A stretch of 64,000 nucleotides of DNA from Phenylobacterium sp. (GTDB lineage: Bacteria; Pseudomonadota; Alphaproteobacteria; Caulobacterales; Caulobacteraceae), in assembly GCF_030681155.1 (NCBI RefSeq), contig NZ_JAUXXE010000021.1, positions 62,001 through 126,000 of the forward strand. Direction: 5' to 3'. Below the pieces are notes generated by a model. The model ran no database searches, had not been told where the DNA came from, and worked only from the letters and a program-made list of their open reading frames with translations. Positions 8,712-18,861 of the stretch are shown one piece after another. Made by a program: the position numbers and the translations under genes. Numbering within the stretch: position 1 is the first letter of the stretch; every line of letters starts with the position of its first letter.

Positions 8712-9347
8712 ACCTCGATCAGACACTGAGGCGATAGCCCATTGCAGGCTCCAAATATTTGCCCGGCCGCAGGTCAACTCGCCAATCTGGAGGCGGCTCG
8801 CTGAGATCACGGCACAAGTCGCTGAAATACCGACCCGGCCGGGGAGGTGGTCGTTCCGCGGAAAAGTGCGCGGCGCTTCGGCCGATCTGCGCTCGGCTTC
8901 GCGTCGGCGACGTGTCCCTGGGCGGAGTGCAGTCGCGGGGTGGCTACCACATGTGGGTCTCTATCGAGACGAGGCTGAGCGGCGGGGAATTGTGCAACGG
9001 GACGTGTTTGTCTCGCCCGAGCGTAGTGCAGAAAAGGTCTCGGCGCTTTCAAGGGCTGAGCCGGGAGCAGCTACATTCAGCGCGCCGCCGCGCCATTAGG
9101 TCGCCAGCGGACAAGCCGCTGGACAGGAGGGCAAGCTCACCGGCTGGACGCAACGTGAACCAAATAGTCCCGAGCTGTTCTCAAACTATACCTCTGGTTT
9201 AGGGCCTCCTGCTGTGTAAGCTGGCGCCGTTAATCGTTTTTCGAGATCGGCTGGGGGGACCGGTCGTTCGATTTCGGGGGGGGGGATTGGGGTGGCTTCT
9301 GTTCACCGTTGCTCGAACTCGCGTCGCTACGTCGCGGCGGGGATCGG
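8712..9347. other. Long leader region before the helicase operon
   Basis: About 640 bases with no convincing gene; the open frames here lack ribosome-binding sites and known motifs. Its last 100 bases are strikingly G-rich: a G6 run at 9253-9258, a G10 run at 9276-9285, then GGGG and GG. The promoter of the 9.3-20.8 kb operon should lie here, but I cannot assign -35/-10 boxes. Confidence 0.45.
9276..9285 (+). repeat. Homopolymeric G10 tract upstream of defence operon
   Basis: Ten consecutive G are followed by ATT, GGGG, T and GG, and preceded 17 bases earlier by six G. The tract ends 62 bases before the ATG at 9348. Such tracts can change length by slippage or fold as G-quadruplex. It could also hide an assembly length error. 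Confidence 0.7.
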
Positions 9348-12191
9348 ATGAGCGCCGACCTTGACGCTCTACAAAAGCGGCTCGAGAGTCACTTCGAGAC
9401 GCTGTCATCTGCGCGGATCGCGCGTGGACTGCCGGTGTTCGCGCTTGAGCACGGGCTCGGCGCGAATGAACGGTCAACGTTGGCGATGCTACTCAAGGAC
9501 AAGCTAGCGGCGCCTGCCGCTTATCGCCTGTCCACGCACTGGCTGGCGTGGATCGTGTTCGCGACCGAACAGGGTTACGACTACGATGGGGACGAGTACT
9601 GGTACACGTTTGGGCAGCGGATGCCGCACTGGGAACACGGGTGGCGGTCAAGCATCCGGGCGTGGTTCCGCAGGTTCCACGACAAGTATGGCGGCCTCCG
9701 TCCGGTTGGGCCCTGGGCGAACAACTTCTCGATCATCGCCTGGCCGATCACGCACGCGCTGCTGCCTAAAGATCTGCAATCGCAGGTCGCGCGTACCCTG
9801 TACAGCCTGCGCTACAACCTCGTTGCGCACCTAGACAAGCCGGTGGGGGACCTGGGTCGCTACGTCGCGCGCATGACTTACGGCGGAAGCTCACGCTATG
9901 AGAATTTCCTCGAGCAGGAGCAACTCGTCGGCAGCATCATCTTGGCGCTGTTAGGGGAGCGGACCCAGGACGCGGCTGCCGCCATCCTGCCTTCCACGCT
10001 GGACCGCATCGTCGGCGACCTCGAGCGGGCGAGGAGCGCGCGTCAGTGGTTGCACGACACGAGAAAGGCAGTGGAGTCCGCTAGACTGAAAGGTGTGGCC
10101 CGACGGGTGGGCGACGGCGCGGAGGTGCAACGCGATACGCGGCCGTCAGAGCGCAAGCCCGCGATCCGCCCTTCGCTGGTACTGCGGCGCACTGAGACGG
10201 ACGAATGGACTCCGATTGTCGAGATTCCGAGCTTCATGGAGGTAGCGAACCTTAACCCCGAACTCGGTGGATTCCTGCGTGCGACCCGATGCGAAGTCGC
10301 TGGATCACCGGGATTGCGGCCGCCGGGATGGCTTCTCATGGGCGTACAGCGCCGCGTTCTCGAGGAGTGGCCCGCCGCAGGACAGCCAGTGCTATCGTTC
10401 CAGAAGGCGAATGCCGCAATGGACCATCTCCTGGCAAGCGAAGGTTGCATTCGCGCCGGACCGACGTGGCTCTTCCGCGTCGGACCCGATGGCCAGGCCC
10501 TGGAGGTGCTTGCCCGGTTGATCAGACCGGGCCAGTCCTACGTTCTCGTCGCGCGCGGCGATCCGCCGGTTCTCTCGATGGCGACAGCTACGACTGTTCA
10601 CTGCCGCGGCGTCACCGCGATCCGTTTCGCGGTGCCGACCACACTTTCGGAAGCGGAGATCACCGAGTTCAAGAAGGCCGACCTGTCGATCGCCGAGACG
10701 ATCCAGATTCGGCCGGTCGGCCTCACGGCGCGGGGCTGGGACGGCGAGGGCGCCACAGAGTGGCTCGAGAACGAGAGCCCTTGCTTTGCCATCGAACACG
10801 ACCACCCTGTCGCGCAGTACGAACTGAGGCTTGGCGCCAGCGCCAGCGTGAAGGTTCCTGCGAAGCCGCCTGGCGAACCGACCTTCGTGAGGATCCGGCC
10901 GCTTCCGGCCGGCAACCACGTCCTCAGTGTCAGCATTGTCCGAAGTGCGGTTGAAGCCGCCTTCCACCCTGTCGAGGGTGTGATCTCGCTGGCCGTGCGC
11001 CCTCCAAGTCCCTGGGTGACCGGCGCTATCGGCCATACGGGGCTGATTGTCTCGTGCGATCCGCCGACGCCGACGCTTGACGAGTTCTGGGAGGCTCTCA
11101 CGCAGTTGCAGGTGATGGGCCCCGCCGGGCGCCAGGTCGTGGTTTTCGTTGAACTGCTGGACGGCACTGGCGGTAGACTCGGTCTTGAGCAGGTCGCGCA
11201 ACTCACCCTGCCTATGGGGCCGGACTCCTGGCGCAACGCCTTCTCCGTATTCGCGAAGATGGAGAAGCAGCCCTGGAATTATCTGAGCGCAAGCTCGGGA
11301 CGTATCGTCATCGACGGCGAAGAACTGGGGGTTGTGCATATCCCGCTCCAACGCGATGTCGCCCCGGTGCGCTGGGTCTGGCACGAGACGAACCGATCGA
11401 CGCAACTCAGGCTCGTCGATGACCATGATGCCGAAACACCGATCAAGGTGACGTTCCTCCCGTTTGGGAGACCTGTCGAGGCTATCACACTGATCCCCGA
11501 GGCCGTCGTCGCGGGCACGGAACCGCAGTCGCCTGGGGGACTGTTCGTCGCGACATATGGCGACAAAAACGAGGCACTGGTTGTGAGTTCCCGGAAGCTA
11601 TCTGGTGGCCTGGGCGGGCTGCTGGTCGAGCCCGAGTTCAATGAGGTCCGGGAGGAACCTGAGGCCGCGCTCGCCCTAGTGAAGGCGATCGGCGTCTGGT
11701 CTACGGCGCGTTTGACGGGCCCGCTAGCCGCCCCGCGTCGCGACAGCATCGTCGCCCACCTCAAGGAACGGCTCTACGACGTCCTGCTCGGTCGCAACTG
11801 GGCGCGGGCGGAGGCCAGCCTGCGGATCGGAAAGTTGCCTGAGGAGATCGCGGTCGAGGGGTTGTTGCGCTATTTCAACGAGAAGCGGGCATTCGGCCAC
11901 ATCCTCGCGCGGGACGCGCACAAGTATGCGCACATGGCGGTCGACGTGCGGGCGCGTGAGTTCGACGCGCTCGCTGATCGCTACAAAATCGCCCCAGGCG
12001 CGCTGACCAAGCACGCGATCAATCTCGGGGAGGTGATCGACGGCAGGCTAAAGCTTTCCGACGCGGAAGTGTTGGCGATCATCGAGCATCTTTGGGATCG
12101 GCGGGCGTTGAATGCCGGAGCGCGCCTCATCCAGCTACTCGGCAACCGGACGACACCGTTCAATCTGTCGGGTGCCGGGGGGGCAGCATGA
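9348..12191 (+). CDS. Large protein of unknown function, first gene of helicase operon (defence candidate)
   Basis: 947 aa; I do not recognise the family. The N-terminal 200 residues are rich in aromatics and His (THWLAWIVFATEQGYDYDGDEYWYTFGQRMPHWEHGWRSSIRAWFRRFHDKYGG), predicted helical. The middle (about 330-700) looks like repeated beta-rich domains, and the last 200 residues are helical. No nuclease, ATPase or methylase motif is evident. The ATG at 9348 has a GGGGA Shine-Dalgarno 7 bases upstream; a TTG 13 codons earlier is less likely. It overlaps the next gene by ATGA and precedes a DUF1998 helicase, a position where DruH sits in type III Druantia. That equivalence is only positional. 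Confidence 0.75.
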   Translation: MSADLDALQKRLESHFETLSSARIARGLPVFALEHGLGANERSTLAMLLKDKLAAPAAYRLSTHWLAWIVFATEQGYDYDGDEYWYTFGQRMPHWEHGWRSSIRAWFRRFHDKYGGLRPVGPWANNFSIIAWPITHALLPKDLQSQVARTLYSLRYNLVAHLDKPVGDLGRYVARMTYGGSSRYENFLEQEQLVGSIILALLGERTQDAAAAILPSTLDRIVGDLERARSARQWLHDTRKAVESARLKGVARRVGDGAEVQRDTRPSERKPAIRPSLVLRRTETDEWTPIVEIPSFMEVANLNPELGGFLRATRCEVAGSPGLRPPGWLLMGVQRRVLEEWPAAGQPVLSFQKANAAMDHLLASEGCIRAGPTWLFRVGPDGQALEVLARLIRPGQSYVLVARGDPPVLSMATATTVHCRGVTAIRFAVPTTLSEAEITEFKKADLSIAETIQIRPVGLTARGWDGEGATEWLENESPCFAIEHDHPVAQYELRLGASASVKVPAKPPGEPTFVRIRPLPAGNHVLSVSIVRSAVEAAFHPVEGVISLAVRPPSPWVTGAIGHTGLIVSCDPPTPTLDEFWEALTQLQVMGPAGRQVVVFVELLDGTGGRLGLEQVAQLTLPMGPDSWRNAFSVFAKMEKQPWNYLSASSGRIVIDGEELGVVHIPLQRDVAPVRWVWHETNRSTQLRLVDDHDAETPIKVTFLPFGRPVEAITLIPEAVVAGTEPQSPGGLFVATYGDKNEALVVSSRKLSGGLGGLLVEPEFNEVREEPEAALALVKAIGVWSTARLTGPLAAPRRDSIVAHLKERLYDVLLGRNWARAEASLRIGKLPEEIAVEGLLRYFNEKRAFGHILARDAHKYAHMAVDVRAREFDALADRYKIAPGALTKHAINLGEVIDGRLKLSDAEVLAIIEHLWDRRALNAGARLIQLLGNRTTPFNLSGAGGAA

Positions 12192-13261
12192 TCGAGATCG
12201 TCGCCGCTGATGTCGTGACGGGCGTGGCCCGGACGTCGCTCGGACTGCCCTCCACGCCGGCCGCCCTGGACGAGTCATACATCGCTTCCGCGCTCCGGCG
12301 ACTTGCCGGTTTTCTCTGCCCAGGATCGCCGCGTACGCTGCTGCGTGCGATGGTCGACAGTCATCGCGGCTTGGTTGACGACGTCGACGCCTTCGCCGAG
12401 CGGGTAGAGGAGGTGATCGAAACGCTGGTCGCGATCGGCGACCTGCTCGAACTCGGCGACGTCGCACTGGAAGGGGAGAAGGTCAGGAGCACGTGGCTAG
12501 TGGCGGCGCCGCCAGCCTTCGTCGTGCGGGAGAGCGGAAATGCCTTCTTGCTCGGGCTGTCGGCCGACGAGCAGACGCCACTTCCCACGGAGATGCGCTC
12601 CCGCGTTGCGGTCGACCGGGGCATACGGTCGATCGAGCGCCACGAAGGTGAGGATCTCGGCGCAGTGCTCCGCGAACTTGGGCTGCGCGAACTGTCGTGT
12701 GCCGGATGGCTCCGGACCCCTCGGCCCGTGGATGCCGCCAAGCTTCTGGCGGGTTACGGCATGAAGCTCGCCGCATGCTCGCGATCGGGCGAGTTACCCG
12801 ACCTTCTTGTGCTCGATGGTAGCCGTAACACCCGGAGCTACCGGCGACGCTGGACGTCTCCCGGGTCGCTCACGGGGTGTTTCGTCGTCCGGCGCCCGCA
12901 GATGTTTGGCTCCGACCTGTGGGGTTATGCCGAACTGCGCGACGGGGTTGCGCAGAAACTGCTGGATCTCCCGCTGCATGGTGAGCGGTGGCGAGGCTGC
13001 GACGCGGCCTGGCGCATCCAGATGGCGATCGACGCGCTCGCCGGACGCCCTCAGGAATATCGACTCGGCGACGCCTACGGTGGATCGCGTTTCGATTTCT
13101 TTTCGCCGATCCCGTCCTGGGCGCGGCGGCACCTAGCGGTGATCGGCCGTGAGGCCGAGCCTGCAGGCTGCCTCATGAGCTTCCTCGTCCCCACCAGCGA
13201 GGTGGCGGCGCAGGGGAAGCTATTGAATGAACAACTCTACCTCTCGCAGGTGGTCGAATGA
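12188..13261 (+). CDS. Protein of unknown function, second gene of helicase operon
   Basis: 357 aa, family not recognised. Sequence is globular with mixed helix/strand content and ends in the helicase operon. Its ATG overlaps the preceding stop (ATGA), so it is translated together with the 947-aa protein; an upstream in-frame extension to 12092 overlaps that gene heavily and is rejected. Conserved-looking features are a Trp/Arg cluster (RSYRRRWTSPGSLTGCFVVRRPQMFGSDLWGYAELRDG) around 205-250. The helicase gene begins 15 bases downstream. No catalytic motif is visible. Confidence 0.75.
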   Translation: MIEIVAADVVTGVARTSLGLPSTPAALDESYIASALRRLAGFLCPGSPRTLLRAMVDSHRGLVDDVDAFAERVEEVIETLVAIGDLLELGDVALEGEKVRSTWLVAAPPAFVVRESGNAFLLGLSADEQTPLPTEMRSRVAVDRGIRSIERHEGEDLGAVLRELGLRELSCAGWLRTPRPVDAAKLLAGYGMKLAACSRSGELPDLLVLDGSRNTRSYRRRWTSPGSLTGCFVVRRPQMFGSDLWGYAELRDGVAQKLLDLPLHGERWRGCDAAWRIQMAIDALAGRPQEYRLGDAYGGSRFDFFSPIPSWARRHLAVIGREAEPAGCLMSFLVPTSEVAAQGKLLNEQLYLSQVVE

Positions 13262-13276
13262 GGACGCGTTACTAAG

Positions 13277-16200
13277 ATGGCGAGAACAATCCAGGAGACC
13301 ATTGATCGTCTCCATTCCTCGCTGAAAGAATACATCGAGGCCACCTACCACATTGGTGACGAAGCGCTCATCAATCAGCGGCGCAGGCTGCTCAATCGGA
13401 CAGGCGTAACCCATCAGGAGCCGTTCCTTGAGACAACCGCGCGCTATCAGGTGGGCGCGAAGTTCCGGGACTTGGCCGGACTGCCGACCTCGGCACGCAC
13501 GATCTACGAAATGCTGTCGGGCGTCCGGAAGGATCGTCCGCGGCTGCTTTTCGATCCCCCCTATCGCCATCAGGCCGATGCCCTCGGCCACGCCCTCGTC
13601 GAGGGGCGCAACCTCATGATCATGACTGGGACAGGCTCCGGTAAGACGGAATCCTTCCTGCTACCGATCCTCGGCAAATTCGCGCGCGAGGCGGCTGAGC
13701 GTCCGGTTTCGTTTGGGCGGCCGGCTATGCGCGCGCTCCTGCTCTATCCAATGAACGCGCTCGTAAACGACCAGTTGGGCCGTCTGCGCGCCATCTTCGG
13801 CGACCCGGAACTCGTTGCGCAGTTCACGAAGTGGGCAGGACGTCCGCCGCGCTTCGCCCGCTACACTAGCCGGACTCCCTATGCCGGCGTCCGGTCGGGG
13901 AAGAAGGACGGCCGCAAGCTCGCCTCGTTCGGAGACTTTTACGTCGAAATCGAGCGCCATGCGTCGGGGCCGGCATCCGATCAGCAGAAGGCGGCCGCTC
14001 GCCTGCGCGATCAGTTACAGGACCGGGGCAAGTGGCCGGCGAAGCCTGATCTCGACAGGTGGTATGGGGCGAAGGGCGCGCGCTGGGTCGACCCCAAAAC
14101 CGGCGACTTCCTCCGAGCCGTCACATTGGATGGTGATTCCGAGCTCATCACGCGCCACGAGGTGCAGGAGACCTGCCCGGACCTCATGGTCACGAACTAC
14201 TCGATGCTCGAGTACATGATGATGCGGCCGATCGAGCGGTCGATCTTCGACGCCACTCGGGGCTGGCTGGCGGCCAATCCGAACGAAAAGTTCACGGTCG
14301 TGCTCGACGAGGCCCACCTGTACCGGGGCGCGGCCGGCGCCGAGGTTGGGCTTCTGTTGCGCCGCCTTCGCGATCGGCTAGAGATTCCGGCTGACAGGTT
14401 CCAGGTGATCTGTGCCACCGCGAGCTTTGAGGGCAAGGTCTACGCGACCGAGTTCGGCGCGCAGCTAGGCGGCGTGCCGGCTGAGAGCTTCGTCCCCATC
14501 ACGGGCACCTTCGATATGCGGGCCCACGCCGCGCCCGGCACCAAGGCCGATGCCGACGTGCTGGCCGGTCTCGATCTCGAACTCTTCTATTCGGCGGATG
14601 AGGCCGACCGCGCGGCGTCTGTCGCGGGTTTCCTTGCGCATCGGGGCGTGGCGCCCAGCGCCGGCATTGAGCGTGACCTCTTCGAGGCACTCAAGGCCTT
14701 TCCCCCACTCGGCCTGCTCGTAAACGAGACTATGGGCGCCGCGCAGCCCGTCGCCGAGCTCGGTTCCAGGCTGTTTCCGGATACCCCGAACATCGCGGAC
14801 AGCGCTGTGACGGCGCTGCTTGCCGTTGGGAGCGTCGCACGTGAGCAGCCCGACGCCTCCGGTCCGCTGCCTTGCCGTGTGCACAACTTCTACCGCGGCC
14901 TTCCTGGGTTGTGGGTTTGCATGGACCCCGACTGCACCGGGTTGGCCGAGGAGGATCGCAACGGCATCTGCGGCATGATGTATAGTCAGCCGCACGAAGT
15001 GTGCGGCTGCGGATCGAGGGTGCTCGAGTTCTTCACCTGCCGCAACTGCGGATCGGCACACGCCAGGGCCTATTCCGACGACCTCGATTCACCAGACGTC
15101 CTCTGGTCTGAGCCGGGGCGGCGGCTGCGGATGCCAGACGTCGAGACCCTTCCGCTGCTCGATCTCGACCTGCTACTCGAAACGCCGAAGAAGAGCGATC
15201 TGGCCGAACTCGCCGAGTACGACCTTGATACCGGGCGACTGTCCGCGGGCCGGCGGACGCGCATGGTGTATATCCGCAAGGACAGAATCTCGCCCGCAGT
15301 CGAGGACGACGACGATGACGAAGTCGGCAAGGCGGATGACAGCGCGGATCGTCGGGGGCAATTCGTGCCGTGCGCAGTGTGTGGTGAGACCGCCAGCGGC
15401 AGGACGACCGTCCAGGACCACCAGACGAAGGGCGACCAGCCCTTCCAGGCGCTGGTGGCGCGTCAACTGGCGGTGCAGCCGCCGGGCAAGCAGGCGCCTT
15501 CGGCGTTCGCCCCGCTCCGTGGCCGCAAGGTTCTCGTCTTCTCGGACTCTCGCCAGGTGGCCGCTCGCCTCGCGCCGAACTTGCAGATGTATTCCGTCCG
15601 GGACGCGCTGAGGTCTCTCATCATCTGGGGTTATGGCCGTCTCTCGCAGCCGGCGATGATCCAGCCGCTGCTGAGCCTCGACGAGCTTTATCTGTCGGTG
15701 CTGCTGGCATCGAAGGTGCTGGGTGTCCGCCTGCGTCCTGAACTGAAGTCTGGGGAGAACTTCTCCACCGCCGAGGAGGCGGTCGAGAAGGCGGTCGCCG
15801 AGAAGGCCGAGACCGATGACGCTAGGCTGGCGATGCTCTGGATAGAAACGAAGACTGAGGTGCCGCCGGCAGCGCTGCTCGACGACATCGTGAAGACCGT
15901 CCAGGACCGGTATCTCGGCCTCGAGGCGCTCGCGCTCGCTTCGATCCGCGAGCGAGCCAACAAGACGAAGGATCTGCACGCGCTGCCGGATATCCCAGGC
16001 GTTGCGGAGAATGACGAGGACAAGGTCGCGCTGGCGCGTGCCTGGCTCCGCTGCTGGCGGCCGGTCGGCTTCTGGCTGAATTCGATGCCTAGCACCTGGT
16101 ACAAGCGGCCCCGGGGACGGGGGACCAGCGTCGGCTCGCGCAAGGGCACCTTCAAGGCGATGGATGCCGCGCTCAAGGACCCGGCCGCCCGGAAGGCGTT

Positions 16201-18826
16201 CAAGAGCTGGACCAAGCCACTGCTGGACATCTTTACCCAGGACCAGGGCGGGGGGGCACGCCGTCTCATGGGCCAGAATCTCTCGCTCGAACTGGACGGT
16301 GATTGGCGCAGGTGCACCGACTGCAAGTCGGTTCATCGGCCGGTCCGCACTATCCCGCGCTGCCTCGATTGCGGGAGCGATGCGGTGGTGGAACTGGACC
16401 CGCTCAATGACCGCGTGTTCGTCGCACGCAAGGGCTACTACCGTAGCCCGGTGTTGGGGGCCCTAAGCACGCCGCGCGAGGCGCCGATGGCCCTCATCGC
16501 GGCGGAGCACACCGCCCAGTTGAACGCGCCGCAGAGCGATGACGTCTTCTCAAAGGCGGAGGAGAACGAACTCTTGTTCCAGGATGTTGAACTCGATTGG
16601 GGTCCATCTGGCGGCCAGCACACGGCTATCGACGTATTGTCGAGCACGACTACGATGGAGGTTGGGATCGACATCGGCGCCCTGTCGGGCGTCGCGCTGC
16701 GCAACATGCCCCCCGGCCGGGCTAACTACCAGCAGCGAGCCGGCCGCGCTGGCCGCCGCGGCAACGCGGTTGCGACCGTCGTCGCGTTCGGTAGTGCCGA
16801 TAGCCACGATGAGCACTACTTCAGCGAACCCAAGGAAATGATCTCGGGGAAGGTGATTGACCCCAAGCTTACGCTCGACAATCCGGATATCGTGAAGCGC
16901 CATATCCGCGCCTACCTCCTGCAGGCGTATCATCAGGTGCGGATCCCGGTCTTTGACCCCAACGCCAACCCGGACCTCTTCTCGGTCCTCGGTTCGGTCG
17001 AGGAATTCAAGTTGGCGGGCGCGACGTTGAACGCCGGGGACTTCAAGGCTTGGCTCATCGAGAATGAGGCGGAACTCCGCGAGCGCGTGGCGTCCTGGAT
17101 CCCCGAGGAACTAGTCGGAGAGGTCCGCGAGGCGCTGTTGGATGAGATGGTCGACGACTGCTCGGACGAGGTCGACAAGGCGATCGCCAACGATTCCGTG
17201 GGCGGTGAGCGGTTCGAGAAGGAAGATGATGCCGACGAGGAAGGCGTCGAGATGCCGGATGAGGTGGGCGAGGAGGCCCCGCCGGTGAAGGCGCTAACCG
17301 GTAAGTTGCTTGACCGTCTACTCTACAAGGGAGTGCTGCCGCGCTACGCCTTCCCGACCGATGTCGCGACCTTCAGCGTCTTCGACAAGGAGCGATCGAC
17401 GCCATACCGGCACGTTATGAAGTTCGCGCCGTCGCAAGGACTGCCGGTGGCCCTGTCGCAGTACGCGCCGGGCAAGCAGGTCTGGATCTCGGGCAAGTGC
17501 TACACGTCGGGCGCCGTCCACTCGCAGATGCCCGAGGACCGCTTCGATGCCTGGCAGAACCGACGCCTCTATCGCGAATGCACCGAGTGCGGTTTCGCCG
17601 AGACGGTGAAGATCGACCAAGGACTCGGCCACAACCACGTATCAGACTGCTATGCCTGTGGGTCCCTGGAGACCTTCGGCCCCGCGCGTTATTGGCTCCG
17701 CCCACCGGGCTTCGCTCATCCGCTGGAGATGGAGGAGGTGACGTCACCGGATGACATGCCGGAGACCAGCTATGCCACGAGGGCGAAGCTGGTGATGCCG
17801 ACGCCAGCGGACGACGAAAAGTGGATCTGGGCGAATGACCGCATCCGCGCGATGCCCAACCGTCAGCACCTCCTCGTCTCAAACACTGGCCCGAAGCAGG
17901 AGGGTTACAACTACTGCACACTATGCGGCCTCATCGAGTCCTCGGCGGAGGGGTCGGCGTCGATCTTCAGTCCCCATTTGAAGCCATTTCCCCACAAGGA
18001 GCCGACATGCCCCGGATCGCGCACGTCGAGACACATCGTGCTTGGGACCGACTTCATCACGGACATCGCTCTGTTCTCTATCCGGGTGGAGGCCCCGCTG
18101 AAACTCAAGCCGGGCTACTTCCCGACCGACGTGGCGCTGAGGACAGTCAGCGAGGCGCTCGCCAAGGCGGCGTGCGCGATGCTTGAGGTCGAGCCTGGTG
18201 AACTGATGGCCGAGTACCGACCGGCGCTGACTCAGGCGGGGAAGGTCGGGCTGGAGGCGGAGATATTCCTCTACGACACGCTTCCCGGCGGTGCTGGGTT
18301 CTCGCGGCAACTCGCGGACCGCGGTCTGGAGCTCTTCCAGCGCGCGCTGATCATCATGAAAACCTGCCGCGAGGACTGCGATTCCTCGTGCTACCGGTGC
18401 CTGCGAAGCTTCAAGAACAAGTTCGAGCACGGCCAACTCGATCGGCATGTCGGCGCGGAGTTGGTCGAGTTCCTGCTCACCGACCACATGCAGCCCTTCA
18501 ATCCTGAGCGTATCGATGCATCTACGAAGGTCCTGATGCTCGATCTCGAGCGCAATGCCGACCGCGGTGTCACTTACCAGCGGAATGCGGTCGTGAGCGT
18601 GCCGGGCATGGGCGACGTGACAGTCCCGATCCTCGCCACTAGGTCTGACGGCGTCCAGACGGTTATCGCGCTCGCCGGACCGCTCACAGAGGAGCACCCT
18701 TCCGATCCCCGCCTCGCGGAGATGCGCGAGAAATGGGACGGCGAGGTCGTTCCGGTCAACGAACTGCTCGTGCGGGGCAATCTGCCGACGGCGACCCGAA
18801 AGGTCGAGGAGCAGGTTCTGGCATGA
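13277..18826 (+). CDS. Giant DEAD/DEAH-box helicase with C-terminal DUF1998 (DruE-like)
   Basis: 1849 aa. Walker A TGTGSGKT lies at 117-124 and the DEAH box at 344-347 (VVLDEAHLYRG). Several CxxC zinc clusters follow (CRNCGSAHA, CAVCGETASG, CTDCKSVH...CLDCGSD). Helicase motif VI (QQRAGRAGRRG) is near 1152-1162. DUF1998 is in the C-terminal part, ending in the cysteine cluster CREDCDSSCYRCL near 1697-1709. Large DEAH-DUF1998 proteins of about this size are the signature component (DruE) of Druantia anti-phage systems; DISARM DrmA/DrmB split related domains over smaller proteins. It should act on phage DNA as an ATP-driven translocase; the mechanism is unknown. It is the core of the 9.3-20.8 kb operon. 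Confidence 0.88.
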   Translation: MARTIQETIDRLHSSLKEYIEATYHIGDEALINQRRRLLNRTGVTHQEPFLETTARYQVGAKFRDLAGLPTSARTIYEMLSGVRKDRPRLLFDPPYRHQADALGHALVEGRNLMIMTGTGSGKTESFLLPILGKFAREAAERPVSFGRPAMRALLLYPMNALVNDQLGRLRAIFGDPELVAQFTKWAGRPPRFARYTSRTPYAGVRSGKKDGRKLASFGDFYVEIERHASGPASDQQKAAARLRDQLQDRGKWPAKPDLDRWYGAKGARWVDPKTGDFLRAVTLDGDSELITRHEVQETCPDLMVTNYSMLEYMMMRPIERSIFDATRGWLAANPNEKFTVVLDEAHLYRGAAGAEVGLLLRRLRDRLEIPADRFQVICATASFEGKVYATEFGAQLGGVPAESFVPITGTFDMRAHAAPGTKADADVLAGLDLELFYSADEADRAASVAGFLAHRGVAPSAGIERDLFEALKAFPPLGLLVNETMGAAQPVAELGSRLFPDTPNIADSAVTALLAVGSVAREQPDASGPLPCRVHNFYRGLPGLWVCMDPDCTGLAEEDRNGICGMMYSQPHEVCGCGSRVLEFFTCRNCGSAHARAYSDDLDSPDVLWSEPGRRLRMPDVETLPLLDLDLLLETPKKSDLAELAEYDLDTGRLSAGRRTRMVYIRKDRISPAVEDDDDDEVGKADDSADRRGQFVPCAVCGETASGRTTVQDHQTKGDQPFQALVARQLAVQPPGKQAPSAFAPLRGRKVLVFSDSRQVAARLAPNLQMYSVRDALRSLIIWGYGRLSQPAMIQPLLSLDELYLSVLLASKVLGVRLRPELKSGENFSTAEEAVEKAVAEKAETDDARLAMLWIETKTEVPPAALLDDIVKTVQDRYLGLEALALASIRERANKTKDLHALPDIPGVAENDEDKVALARAWLRCWRPVGFWLNSMPSTWYKRPRGRGTSVGSRKGTFKAMDAALKDPAARKAFKSWTKPLLDIFTQDQGGGARRLMGQNLSLELDGDWRRCTDCKSVHRPVRTIPRCLDCGSDAVVELDPLNDRVFVARKGYYRSPVLGALSTPREAPMALIAAEHTAQLNAPQSDDVFSKAEENELLFQDVELDWGPSGGQHTAIDVLSSTTTMEVGIDIGALSGVALRNMPPGRANYQQRAGRAGRRGNAVATVVAFGSADSHDEHYFSEPKEMISGKVIDPKLTLDNPDIVKRHIRAYLLQAYHQVRIPVFDPNANPDLFSVLGSVEEFKLAGATLNAGDFKAWLIENEAELRERVASWIPEELVGEVREALLDEMVDDCSDEVDKAIANDSVGGERFEKEDDADEEGVEMPDEVGEEAPPVKALTGKLLDRLLYKGVLPRYAFPTDVATFSVFDKERSTPYRHVMKFAPSQGLPVALSQYAPGKQVWISGKCYTSGAVHSQMPEDRFDAWQNRRLYRECTECGFAETVKIDQGLGHNHVSDCYACGSLETFGPARYWLRPPGFAHPLEMEEVTSPDDMPETSYATRAKLVMPTPADDEKWIWANDRIRAMPNRQHLLVSNTGPKQEGYNYCTLCGLIESSAEGSASIFSPHLKPFPHKEPTCPGSRTSRHIVLGTDFITDIALFSIRVEAPLKLKPGYFPTDVALRTVSEALAKAACAMLEVEPGELMAEYRPALTQAGKVGLEAEIFLYDTLPGGAGFSRQLADRGLELFQRALIIMKTCREDCDSSCYRCLRSFKNKFEHGQLDRHVGAELVEFLLTDHMQPFNPERIDASTKVLMLDLERNADRGVTYQRNAVVSVPGMGDVTVPILATRSDGVQTVIALAGPLTEEHPSDPRLAEMREKWDGEVVPVNELLVRGNLPTATRKVEEQVLA

Positions 18827-18861
18827 CGTTCGCGGATGCGGTTCGCGGGGGCGACGTGTGA
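18823..18861 (+). CDS. Possible 12-codon coupling minigene
   Basis: The helicase stop is part of ATGA. The ATG at 18823 opens a 12-codon frame (MTFADAVRGGDV) whose TGA overlaps the GTG start of the next gene (GTGA). Ribosomes could therefore pass helicase, minigene and SF1 gene without release. The 31-base gap between the two large genes is exactly covered. It may be chance; a peptide product is not implied. Confidence 0.35.
   Translation: MTFADAVRGGDV

Noticed and set aside
10392..11426. 344-codon minus-strand frame opposite the 947-aa protein
   Set aside because: Arg/His/Asp-rich shadow frame; the plus-strand frame is longer, coupled to its neighbour and better in codon use.
15173..16336. 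387-codon minus-strand frame inside the DUF1998 helicase gene
   Set aside because: No ribosome-binding site or family motif; the plus-strand helicase has clear motifs across this part.
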